A stretch of DNA of 18,604 nt from Eggerthellaceae bacterium UBA5808. GTDB taxonomy: Bacteria; Actinomycetota; Coriobacteriia; Coriobacteriales; Eggerthellaceae. Where the stretch lies: positions 1 to 18,604 of the forward strand of contig DIDE01000062.1 of assembly GCA_002417975.1 (NCBI GenBank), written 5' to 3'. Shown piece by piece: positions 1-6,707 of the stretch (its first letter is position 1; each line of letters opens with the position of its first letter). Position numbers and translations under genes: made by a program. The notes beneath the pieces are model-generated. The model was given only the letters and a program-made list of their open reading frames with translations, searched no databases and was not told the DNA's origin.

Positions 1-640
1 TATTCATAAGCGTCGAAGAATCGATCGATATCTTTGGACCCATATGCCAGGTTGGATGAGCAAGTGCTTGAGCAGGCGTAATAGCCGCAAGGTCGTCATA
101 TGAATAACCACGGAATGGACCGCCTGATGCGGTAACCCACAAACGTGCAACCTCTTCGTGCTTTTCACCGATAAGGCATTGGTAGATTGCCCCATGCTCG
201 GAATCGATAGGAACAAGCGTCTGATGTGTTGCTATAGGCATAATCAAATCGCCGCCAACAACAAGCGATTCTTTATTAGCAAGAGCAAGCGTCTTACCTG
301 CGCGTAGCGTTGTCAAACTCGCACGTAGACCCGCCGCTCCAACCAGTGCATTAACAACAAGATCAACATCATCACGAGTGCACAAGTCAACAACAGCTTG
401 TGGCCCGTAAGCAATGTTAATATCATCAGGAACGCCCGTCGCATGCGGCGTATCGCTACGGCCAACTGCGCAACACGTGACATTAAATTCGTGAGCTTGT
501 TGAATCATCGCATCAACGTGAGATCCAACTGCCAAAGCAACAATCTGCAAGCGATCAGGATGTTGGCGGACGACATCGAGTGTCTGCGTTCCGATCGACC
601 CTGTCGATCCGAGTACCGCAATACGTTTTCTATCTGACAA
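1..640 (-). CDS. dxr: 1-deoxy-D-xylulose 5-phosphate reductoisomerase, N-terminal part
   Basis: Cytosolic NADPH-dependent enzyme that rearranges and reduces DXP to 2-C-methyl-D-erythritol 4-phosphate, the committed step of non-mevalonate isoprenoid synthesis. The open frame runs off the left edge, so only about 213 codons are present and the C-terminal half is missing. Visible signatures are the Rossmann start RIAVLGSTGSIGTQTLD, the conserved ALANKESLVVGGD, SEHGAIYQCL, the ASGGPFRG loop and GPKISIDSSTLMN at the edge. The start is uncertain. No ATG is available; a TTG at 640 sits 11 bases after GGAGG, while a GTG at 649 is only 1-2 bases from it, so I prefer TTG. Either start overlaps the last codons of cdsA, implying translational coupling in the pyrH-frr-uppS-cdsA-dxr run. 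The identity is firm; the exact start is not. Confidence 0.93.
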   Translation of the reverse strand, partial: MSDRKRIAVLGSTGSIGTQTLDVVRQHPDRLQIVALAVGSHVDAMIQQAHEFNVTCCAVGRSDTPHATGVPDDINIAYGPQAVVDLCTRDDVDLVVNALVGAAGLRASLTTLRAGKTLALANKESLVVGGDLIMPIATHQTLVPIDSEHGAIYQCLIGEKHEEVARLWVTASGGPFRGYSYDDLAAITPAQALAHPTWHMGPKISIDSSTLMN

Positions 641-1583
641 AGGGGACACATCCTCCCATAATCAGGAGCAATGCCGCTGTAACTGCTGCCATAAACAAAG
701 AATCACAACGGTCAAGCAATCCGCCATGACCAGGCATGATTGTCCCTGAATCTTTAACACCAACATTGCGCTTAATACGGCTTTCGGCAAGATCGCCAAT
801 AACGCTCATTACGCCACAAATCAGACCAAACACAATCGCTTCAGGCCACGGCATCGTTACACCAGGTATCAACGACATAAGGAACCAAATAAACGCCGAA
901 GCAACAAGACCCGCAAAGAGTCCCTCCCAGCTTTTCTTAGGAGACGTGCGCGGTGCTAGCTTATGACGACCAAATTTACTTCCGATAAAGTATGCACACG
1001 CATCATTAGCCCAAACACTCAACATGATCATGAGAACAAGCACGCCACCCCACGGTTCGGGCAACGTTCCACGTACAAGTACAAACCCCGATAGCAACAT
1101 GCCTGTATAGACAGCGCCAAATAGACTCACACCCACATCAGGAATGCGCGCGCGCATCCAGTAGACATACCAAATAAGCAGCGCAACAGTCAACGCAAGC
1201 GTTACCAAGAGGGCTCCTTCAAGCCCCATAACCCAAACACTTACGGGATAAAGTACGGCCGCAATAATACCTAACATTTCATTAGGAAGCTTCGCATCCG
1301 AACGAAGCATGTAATAGAACTCACCAGCACAAATAGCAGCAACTGTCGACAAATAGATGACAGCGGTTACATCGTTCACGAGAAGACAAATGATCGACAG
1401 TACCACATACACAAAACCCGTTCTGAACCGCACCTGCAAATTCGTTGGGTTCTTAAACTTTGTAGGCGTCTTATCGATCGCGACCATTTTTGCATGGTCT
1501 TTAGTATCGGTAGCAACCTGCCGAGCAGTATGAGCAACCTGCCGCGCGCGATCTCTTGATGTTCCCTTCTGCGATGCTGACAT
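630..1583 (-). CDS. cdsA: Phosphatidate cytidylyltransferase
   Basis: Integral membrane enzyme that makes CDP-diacylglycerol from phosphatidic acid and CTP, the branch point for phospholipid synthesis. The 317-residue product starts with a basic, probably cytosolic tail (about residues 1-52) unusual for its length, followed by roughly eight hydrophobic segments. The family signature is clear near the C-terminus: ESRIKRNVGVKDSG at 267-280, followed by PGHGGLLDRCDS at 284-295. A conserved upstream loop, SPKKSWEG, lies at 214-221. The gene begins 6 bases after the uppS stop. A GGAGGGG inside the end of uppS lies about 14 bases from the ATG, a rather long spacing, so a later start at Met33 cannot be excluded. 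It overlaps dxr at its 3' end. The function is confident from the signature and operon position. Confidence 0.95.
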   Translation of the reverse strand: MSASQKGTSRDRARQVAHTARQVATDTKDHAKMVAIDKTPTKFKNPTNLQVRFRTGFVYVVLSIICLLVNDVTAVIYLSTVAAICAGEFYYMLRSDAKLPNEMLGIIAAVLYPVSVWVMGLEGALLVTLALTVALLIWYVYWMRARIPDVGVSLFGAVYTGMLLSGFVLVRGTLPEPWGGVLVLMIMLSVWANDACAYFIGSKFGRHKLAPRTSPKKSWEGLFAGLVASAFIWFLMSLIPGVTMPWPEAIVFGLICGVMSVIGDLAESRIKRNVGVKDSGTIMPGHGGLLDRCDSLFMAAVTAALLLIMGGCVPFVR

Positions 1584-1589
1584 GATATT

Positions 1590-2375
1590 TTACTTGACCC
1601 CTCCGAAACGACGTGAGCGCCCCTGATAATCGAGCACCGCACGTAAAAGATCATACCGGTTAAAATCTGGCCATAGCACATCAGTACGATAGAACTCGCT
1701 ATAGGCAACTTGCCAAAGAAGGAAGTTCGAAAGACGCATCTCGCCACTTGTCCGAATAACCAGATCAGGATCGGGAATCGCAGCTGTATCAAGATGTTTA
1801 GCTATCGTATCTTCATCAATAGTAGGCATCGATTCGCCTCGAGTGCCTGCTTCGAATGCTTGACGAGCAATTTCTGTTGTTGCATCAGTTAACTCCGCGC
1901 GAGCCCCGTAGTTGACCGCAACAACAAGTGTCATTCCCGTATCGTCTTTAGTTCGCTCCCACGCTTTTTTAAACGCGTTTTGCGTTGCGGCAGGAAGATG
2001 TTCTGTATGCCCGATTGTCATAACGCGGACATGCTCTTCATACAAGCCTTCAATCTCGGCAAGCATCGTACGCGCAAAAAGATCCATGAGTCCATGAACC
2101 TCATCAGCTGGACGTTTCCAGTTCTCACTTGAAAACGAATAAATCGTCAGATAGCGAACGCCCATATCAGATGCACAGCGAATGCATTCGCGAACTGCCC
2201 TAATGGCAACCTTATGCCCAAACAGTCGATTCTTACCTCGCTGCTGAGCCCAGCGCCCATTTCCGTCCATAATAACCGCAATATGCTGAGGTACCTGATC
2301 CACATCAAGCTGCGTTGGATCTAAATCAGTTGGTGGTTGAGGAAATATTTCCTCCAAAGGTTTATGCAACGACAT
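1590..2375 (-). CDS. uppS: Isoprenyl (undecaprenyl) diphosphate synthase
   Basis: cis-Prenyltransferase that extends farnesyl diphosphate with isopentenyl units to the C55 lipid carrier used for peptidoglycan and other wall glycans. The 261-residue protein has the family start motif IAVIMDGNGRWAQQRG at 32-47, where D37 is the expected Mg2+/diphosphate-binding aspartate. Also visible are YLTIYSFSSENWKRP in the middle and the substrate-binding end IRTSGEMRLSNFLLWQVAYS, finishing with GRSRRFGG, which carries the conserved Arg-x-Arg type pattern. The ATG at 2375 has GAGGAG about 7 bases upstream. A non-conserved, proline-rich N-terminal stretch of about 30 residues precedes the catalytic core. 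It lies between a terminator-like hairpin after frr and the tightly linked cdsA. Whether the product is C55 or a shorter chain cannot be read from sequence alone. Confidence 0.95.
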   Translation of the reverse strand: MSLHKPLEEIFPQPPTDLDPTQLDVDQVPQHIAVIMDGNGRWAQQRGKNRLFGHKVAIRAVRECIRCASDMGVRYLTIYSFSSENWKRPADEVHGLMDLFARTMLAEIEGLYEEHVRVMTIGHTEHLPAATQNAFKKAWERTKDDTGMTLVVAVNYGARAELTDATTEIARQAFEAGTRGESMPTIDEDTIAKHLDTAAIPDPDLVIRTSGEMRLSNFLLWQVAYSEFYRTDVLWPDFNRYDLLRAVLDYQGRSRRFGGVK

Positions 2376-2486
2376 GGATTAGCTCCTCTCAACACGAGCG
2401 ACAACGAACCTAAGTACCAGCGAGTCTCAAAACGTTTACCAGCAATAGATCTCACTGCAAAGTATGACGAATCAACTCTATAATAT

Positions 2487-2516
2487 GAAATGCCCTCGCA
2501 TCCAAGAGGGCATTTC
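2487..2516 (-). terminator. Hairpin after frr
   Basis: A perfect 11-bp inverted repeat (arms GAAATGCCCTC at 2487-2497 and GAGGGCATTTC at 2506-2516, loop of 8) begins about 15 bases beyond the frr stop. The run of T after it is short on the minus strand, so termination may be partial, allowing read-through into uppS. Confidence 0.65.
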
Positions 2517-2530
2517 ATTCAAGTGTCCAA

Positions 2531-3088
2531 TTAGATGGACATCAATTCTGTTTCCTTCTTTTTGAAACACTCATCGACATGACCAATATACGTATCAGTC
2601 AGTTTTTGAATGTCACCTTCGGCGCGATGTTGTTCGTCTTCGGGTAGCCCGTCATCTTTAACCGACTGCTCAAGCGCTGAGTTAGCGCTACGACGTGCAC
2701 CGCGTACCGCAATACGCGCTTCCTCTGCATACGACTTGCACTGTTTAACAAGGTCGCGACGGCGTTCTTCCGTCAAAGACGGGAAAGGAAGACGAATAAC
2801 CGTACCATCGTTGTTAGGGCATACGTCAATATCGCTTGCGATAATTGCATGCTCAATTGCCCCAAGCGTTCCCTTGTCCCACGGTTCAATAACAAGCATG
2901 TGCGCATCAGGGGTCTGAATTGCAGCCATCTGAGTAATCGGCGGTGGAACGCCATAGTAATCAGCGCGAACACGATCGAGGACCATGGCATTCGCCCGTC
3001 CCGTGCGCACACCCGCAAACGCATCGGTAAGCGTGTCGATTGCTTTTTTCATCTGCTCCTCGGCGGTGAGCATCACTTCGTCAACCAT
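2531..3088 (-). CDS. frr: Ribosome recycling factor
   Basis: Cytosolic factor that, with EF-G, splits the post-termination ribosome complex so that subunits can be reused. The product is all-helical and charged, with the usual features: a start of the form MVDEVMLTAEEQMKKAIDTL, the RTGRAN segment, VIEPWDKG in the middle, RLPFPSLTEERRRDLVK, then a long basic helical region. I chose the second ATG (3088) because AAAGGG is directly against the first ATG at 3094 but 6 bases from the second. It also gives 185 residues, the typical family length. It lies 83 bases downstream of pyrH, the normal partner order. It ends just before a hairpin. No oddities were seen. Confidence 0.96.
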   Translation of the reverse strand: MVDEVMLTAEEQMKKAIDTLTDAFAGVRTGRANAMVLDRVRADYYGVPPPITQMAAIQTPDAHMLVIEPWDKGTLGAIEHAIIASDIDVCPNNDGTVIRLPFPSLTEERRRDLVKQCKSYAEEARIAVRGARRSANSALEQSVKDDGLPEDEQHRAEGDIQKLTDTYIGHVDECFKKKETELMSI

Positions 3089-3158
3089 TGCCATCCCTTT
3101 CGAACCGACCTTTTCATCTCACACATACATACAGCACATAGTTCATCCGATTTCTATT

Positions 3159-3170
3159 GTACACGCGCGT
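3159..3170. repeat. Perfect 12-bp palindrome after pyrH
   Basis: ACACGCGCGTGT lies directly beyond the pyrH stop codon. It is a perfect self-complementary 12-mer of alternating purine and pyrimidine. It could be a protein-binding site or simply chance; no function is assigned. Confidence 0.4.
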
Positions 3171-3171
3171 G

Positions 3172-3888
3172 TTAAGAGACGATAGTTCCTACATTCTCTC
3201 CTTTGAGAACACGCGAAATATTGCCTGGTACCGTTAAATCAAATACATACATCGGCAGATGATTGTCCATGCAGAGCGACGTTGCCGTGGAATCCATAAC
3301 ATGAAGTTCCTTGGAGAGTACATCAAGGTAGGTGATGGACTCATAGCGCTTAGCATCCGGATTCTTTACTGGATCGCAATCATATACGCCATCAACTTTT
3401 GTAGCCTTCATAAGACATTCTGCATCAATTTCAAGCGCACGCAGAGCGGCTGTCGTATCTGTTGTGAAATAAGGATTACCTGTTCCAGCAGCAAAAATAA
3501 CGACACGGCCTTTTTCCAAATGACGAATGGCGCGGCGGCGAATATAAGGCTCGGCAACTTGCCGCATCTCAATTGCGCTCATAACGCGTGTCGGAATTCC
3601 TGTACGCTCGAATGCGTCCTGCAAAGCAAGTGCGTTCATGCACGTTGCAAGCATACCGATGTTATCAGCTTGAGATCGATCCATCCCTTTAGCTGAACCA
3701 GCCATACCACGGAAAATGTTTCCTCCGCCAACGGTAACTGCAAGCTGCACACCATCGTCAACAACTGCTTTAATCTGGGTAGCAAGATCGTCGACAACTT
3801 TAGGATCAATACCGTAACCGGTATCCCCCATCAACGCCTCACCGGATAATTTTAAAAGTACACGTCTGTATTTATATTCGTGCGACAT
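3172..3888 (-). CDS. pyrH: Uridylate (UMP) kinase
   Basis: Cytosolic amino-acid-kinase-fold enzyme that phosphorylates UMP to UDP for RNA, DNA and sugar-nucleotide synthesis. The 238-residue length is typical of bacterial PyrH. Motifs in order are KLSGEAL (13-19, phosphate loop), GGGNIFRG (54-61), GTGNPYFTTDTTA (135-147) and KVDGVYDCDP (164-173). The ATG at 3888 follows AAAGGTGAT with very short spacing. It is the first gene of the minus-strand run pyrH-frr-uppS-cdsA-dxr. Upstream I see only a weak promoter candidate (TAAGAT), so the true promoter is not settled. In some bacteria this gene is allosterically controlled by GTP and UTP, but that cannot be read here. Confidence 0.96.
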   Translation of the reverse strand: MSHEYKYRRVLLKLSGEALMGDTGYGIDPKVVDDLATQIKAVVDDGVQLAVTVGGGNIFRGMAGSAKGMDRSQADNIGMLATCMNALALQDAFERTGIPTRVMSAIEMRQVAEPYIRRRAIRHLEKGRVVIFAAGTGNPYFTTDTTAALRALEIDAECLMKATKVDGVYDCDPVKNPDAKRYESITYLDVLSKELHVMDSTATSLCMDNHLPMYVFDLTVPGNISRVLKGENVGTIVS

Positions 3889-4023
3889 TACATCACCTTT
3901 CTACGGACCCGTATCATCTTACCCGAAAGATTGGTGTATACGAAAAATCTCTCTACCTCTCCATCCGCTTACACCAAAAGAGCGAAGAATACGTCGATCT
4001 CGTATAGCTCCTTATTACATACA

Positions 4024-4053
4024 TCGAGCCCGGATACGTATGTCCGGGCTCGA
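4024..4053 (-). terminator. Hairpin beyond htrA, possible terminator
   Basis: An 11-bp perfect inverted repeat (TCGAGCCCGGA at 4024-4034, TCCGGGCTCGA at 4043-4053, loop of 8) sits about 65 bases past the htrA stop. The stem is GC-rich and strong, but no clear T run follows on either strand. It may act with a factor or as an mRNA end protector rather than as a simple terminator. Confidence 0.5.
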
Positions 4054-4119
4054 TCGTACAGCTATCTATATTGTGAAATGTATGCTGGTAGCAACCGTTT
4101 ACGCAACAGCATCGCTCAC

Positions 4120-5751
4120 TTATGCAGCATTGCTCAAAGATGATTGCGATCCGCTTAATCCGTAGCTATAGCCATTTCCATTCGATGACCCACTATTACC
4201 GTTCGATGATCCGCTATTGCCGCCCAACAAGCTATTTCCATTGCTCGAAGAATTACTGTTTGAAGAGTTCGATGAGCTCGACGAACTTGAAGAACTCTTG
4301 GATGAGCTGGTAGATTCATCACTGGTCAATTTTACTTGAGCCGTTTCGCTCGACCCACTACGATTATACGTAACCGTTACCGTATCACCAATGTTGCACG
4401 TACGCACTGCAGCAATCAAATCGGTGGCTGATGTGATATTAGTATCGTTAACCTTGGTGATGATATCGCCTTGTTGCAAGCCAGCATCGGAAGCGCCTGT
4501 ACCGCTATAGACTTCAGAAACGTAAGCACCTTGATCTACCGAGAGCCCATAACGCTGAGCAATCGTACTATTAATCGTCGTCGCAGCAACACCAAGCTGT
4601 GCATGCGTTGGGGTTTTACCAGCAATGATTTGCTGTGCAATATCGATCGCATAATCGACAGGGATAGCAAAACCAACACCTGAATAGTTGCCCGAATACG
4701 ATTCAATTAATGCATTAATTCCAACAAGCTTGCCATTTTGATCAACGAGCGCGCCACCCGAGTTGCCTGGATTAATTGCCGCATCCGTTTGAATCATATT
4801 GGCATACACCGTTGGCGTAGAAGACGTCGTCGAAGAAGATTGGCCGCTATAAGAGTTCGAGGAACTGTCATCGCTGGCCGTCACAGTACGGCTCGTTGCA
4901 GATATGATGCCTGTTGCAACCGATTGTTCGAGTCCAAATGGACTTCCTACGCTCATAACCCACTGGCCTTGTTTGAGGTTGGAGGAACTGCCGATCTCAA
5001 TAGCAGTCAGATTGTCTGCATCAATTTTAATTACCGCAAGGTCGCTTGACTCATCAGACCCAACAACTTGCGCTTCATATGTAGCACCATCAGCAACGAC
5101 CTCGAGCTTTGCAGCATCCTCAATTACGTGATAGTTCGTCAAAATGTAGCCATCAGTCGAAATGATAACGCCACTTCCAAGCGACGATTCAGTTAAAGTG
5201 CTCGATTGTTTACCGCTCAATAAGCTGCTCAGCGACGATGACTCGTTGGTGTAGACATCAATGCACACAACCGATGGCAACGCTTTTTCGGAAACGGCTT
5301 CGGCGCGATCCTCGCCTTCATCCGAAGCATTGATGGTTGTGTTAGTCGACGAACCAAGCGAAACCGTACCGGCAGATTTACCCGTAACCGATGTATAAAT
5401 AGCCATGCACGCTAAGACAAGAATGCAGGCGAGCGCAGCACCGCCAAACGCGATCCAAAACGTCTTAGCATGGTGAGCCTTCGGCTTTGCCTGCATAGAA
5501 GCGGCAACTGGAGCAGGAGGCACATATGCAGACTGTCCATTTTGCGGTGGAGCGTTAAACGTCTGCGTTGTTTGATTCCACCCTCCCTGGGGAGGCATCT
5601 TTTGCGTTCCGGAAGGGACATACCCGCCTGGCTGTCCATTGATAGGCTGCTGTCCTCCATTGCTCCCAGGCTGCGTCGAATGCTGAGGGCCGTAGGGTGG
5701 ATACGGCGCCTGCTGATTATTTCCGCGTGGATCACTGCTGTTAGTATCCAT
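4120..5751 (-). CDS. HtrA/DegP-type membrane-anchored serine protease with PDZ domain
   Basis: Extracytoplasmic quality-control protease. The 543-residue protein has a Pro/Gln/Gly-rich cytosolic N-terminus (1-95), one membrane anchor (about 97-121) and a trypsin-like domain with His208 (TNYHVI), Asp237 (SSDLAV) and Ser331 (NPGNSGG). One PDZ domain (about 384-475) follows, then a Ser/Asn/Gly-rich tail (478-543) with repeated GSSNGN units. This layout, with a long disordered cytosolic head before the anchor, is common in actinobacterial HtrA proteins. A serine-rich insertion (about 294-312) sits between the Asp and Ser catalytic regions. The ATG at 5751 has AAGGAG 8 bases upstream. A weak promoter candidate (TTGAGC at 5838-5843 and ACCATA at 5816-5821 as read on plus) lies in the divergent gap. 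It is a single gene. Substrates cannot be deduced. Confidence 0.94.
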   Translation of the reverse strand: MDTNSSDPRGNNQQAPYPPYGPQHSTQPGSNGGQQPINGQPGGYVPSGTQKMPPQGGWNQTTQTFNAPPQNGQSAYVPPAPVAASMQAKPKAHHAKTFWIAFGGAALACILVLACMAIYTSVTGKSAGTVSLGSSTNTTINASDEGEDRAEAVSEKALPSVVCIDVYTNESSSLSSLLSGKQSSTLTESSLGSGVIISTDGYILTNYHVIEDAAKLEVVADGATYEAQVVGSDESSDLAVIKIDADNLTAIEIGSSSNLKQGQWVMSVGSPFGLEQSVATGIISATSRTVTASDDSSSNSYSGQSSSTTSSTPTVYANMIQTDAAINPGNSGGALVDQNGKLVGINALIESYSGNYSGVGFAIPVDYAIDIAQQIIAGKTPTHAQLGVAATTINSTIAQRYGLSVDQGAYVSEVYSGTGASDAGLQQGDIITKVNDTNITSATDLIAAVRTCNIGDTVTVTYNRSGSSETAQVKLTSDESTSSSKSSSSSSSSSNSSNSNSSSNGNSLLGGNSGSSNGNSGSSNGNGYSYGLSGSQSSLSNAA

Positions 5752-5977
5752 ATATGCGCTCCTTGGTATATATCACGACGGTATAGGCCGTTATCACCAT
5801 TAGTCGATAAATGTGACCATACCACTAAATAAAATCCGCTCAATTCATGATGCATTTTTGTAATCTTAGCGAAAGGAAATACGCAAAGCGGCAACCAAAT
5901 TTTCAGTTAGCCTTCACAAATCAGCACAGTAAGAATGAATGTCGTCCCAAAATAGCTCAGCGGTATACGCACGTACC

Positions 5978-5986
5978 TGATATAAT
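5978..5986 (+). promoter_or_regulatory. Extended -10 promoter for the MOSC gene
   Basis: TGATATAAT gives a consensus -10 hexamer (5981-5986) with the upstream TG of an extended -10. No convincing -35 hexamer is found 16-18 bases upstream. It would start a leader of about 25 bases, and GGGAAAGGA stands before the ATG at 6017. Confidence 0.6.
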
Positions 5987-6016
5987 TCCTAGTATTCTTA
6001 TAGGGAAAGGATCCTT

Positions 6017-6574
6017 ATGCATACGCTAGGAGAAACGGGAACGGTCTATTCCGTAAACATATCCGAGAAAAAGGGCACACGTAAGACACCCGTGGATTCA
6101 GGCGTTATTACGCTCGAAACCGACCATGGTGTCAAAGGAGATGCCCATGGTGGACGGTGGCATCGTCAAGTTTCTTTTTTGGCTACTGCATCAATCGAAA
6201 CAGCCCGCACGACCGGGCTCGACGTTAAACAGGGCGACTTTGGTGAAAATATCACGACCGACGGTCTAGAGATGAAGACGCTTCCCTTAGGTACACGGTT
6301 GAGCATTGGACCAACGGAAATCGAAATATCGCAGATAGGCAAAGTATGCCATCGTAAGTGCGCTATCTACTATCTCGCTGGTGATTGTATATTCCCTCGT
6401 GAGGGCGTATTTGGTTGGGTCGTCAAAGGCGGAGATATCCATGTCGGAGACGAAATCCGCATCATAGCACTCGGAGATGGAACCGTTCATCATATAGTTT
6501 CGGAAGATCCAGAAGCAGCAGACGTCAAAAATGCTGCACATACTATGACAAAGCCAACTGCCGTAACTCAATAG
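6017..6574 (+). CDS. Stand-alone MOSC domain protein
   Basis: MOSC domains are sulfur-carrier folds related to the C-terminal part of molybdenum cofactor sulfurase. This 185-residue protein is essentially one MOSC domain. Visible family features are HGVKGDAHGG (37-46), QGDFGENIT (72-80) and the cysteine segment KVCHRKCAIYYLAGDC with Cys111, Cys115 and Cys124, followed by FPREGVF. The central cysteine is the expected sulfur-binding residue; which of the three serves is not settled. The ATG at 6017 has a good GGGAAAGGA site. The gene is alone, divergent from htrA, with its own promoter and a strong terminator. No molybdopterin, xanthine dehydrogenase or aldehyde oxidase genes are nearby, so its target enzyme is unknown. 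The domain call is secure; a role in cofactor sulfuration is inference. Confidence 0.88.
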   Translation: MHTLGETGTVYSVNISEKKGTRKTPVDSGVITLETDHGVKGDAHGGRWHRQVSFLATASIETARTTGLDVKQGDFGENITTDGLEMKTLPLGTRLSIGPTEIEISQIGKVCHRKCAIYYLAGDCIFPREGVFGWVVKGGDIHVGDEIRIIALGDGTVHHIVSEDPEAADVKNAAHTMTKPTAVTQ

Positions 6575-6593
6575 CGCAACACTAATGTACGTA

Positions 6594-6632
6594 AAAAGTG
6601 GCACCGCGTTGTTTAGGCGCGGTGCCACTTTT
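6594..6632. terminator. Bidirectional terminator
   Basis: A 15-bp perfect stem (arms at 6594-6608 and 6618-6632, GTGGCACCGCG core, 9-base loop) is flanked by A tracts on the left and T tracts on the right. It can therefore stop both the MOSC transcript and the converging DUF2142 gene. Confidence 0.9.
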
Positions 6633-6707
6633 GCTATATCAATTAATAAGACGATATATAAAACCTGTCCAACACGTTACAAAACACGTACTACGTTGAG
6701 TTTCCCT

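Noticed and set aside
1376..1792. Separate minus-strand gene across the uppS-cdsA boundary
   Set aside because: It is an alternative frame covering the ends of two clearly real genes, with no domain or start signal.
3259..3696. 145-codon plus-strand frame opposite pyrH
   Set aside because: It is antisense to a complete, conserved UMP kinase and has no supporting signals.
4180..4320. CRISPR-like or tandem-repeat array at the htrA end
   Set aside because: The repeats are in frame, about 21 bases long without spacers, and encode the Ser/Asn/Gly tail of the protease.
5470..5832. 120-codon plus-strand frame opposite the htrA start
   Set aside because: The Arg/Leu/Ser-rich translation is typical of an antisense reading of a Pro/Gln-rich region, and it crosses the htrA start and its upstream region.
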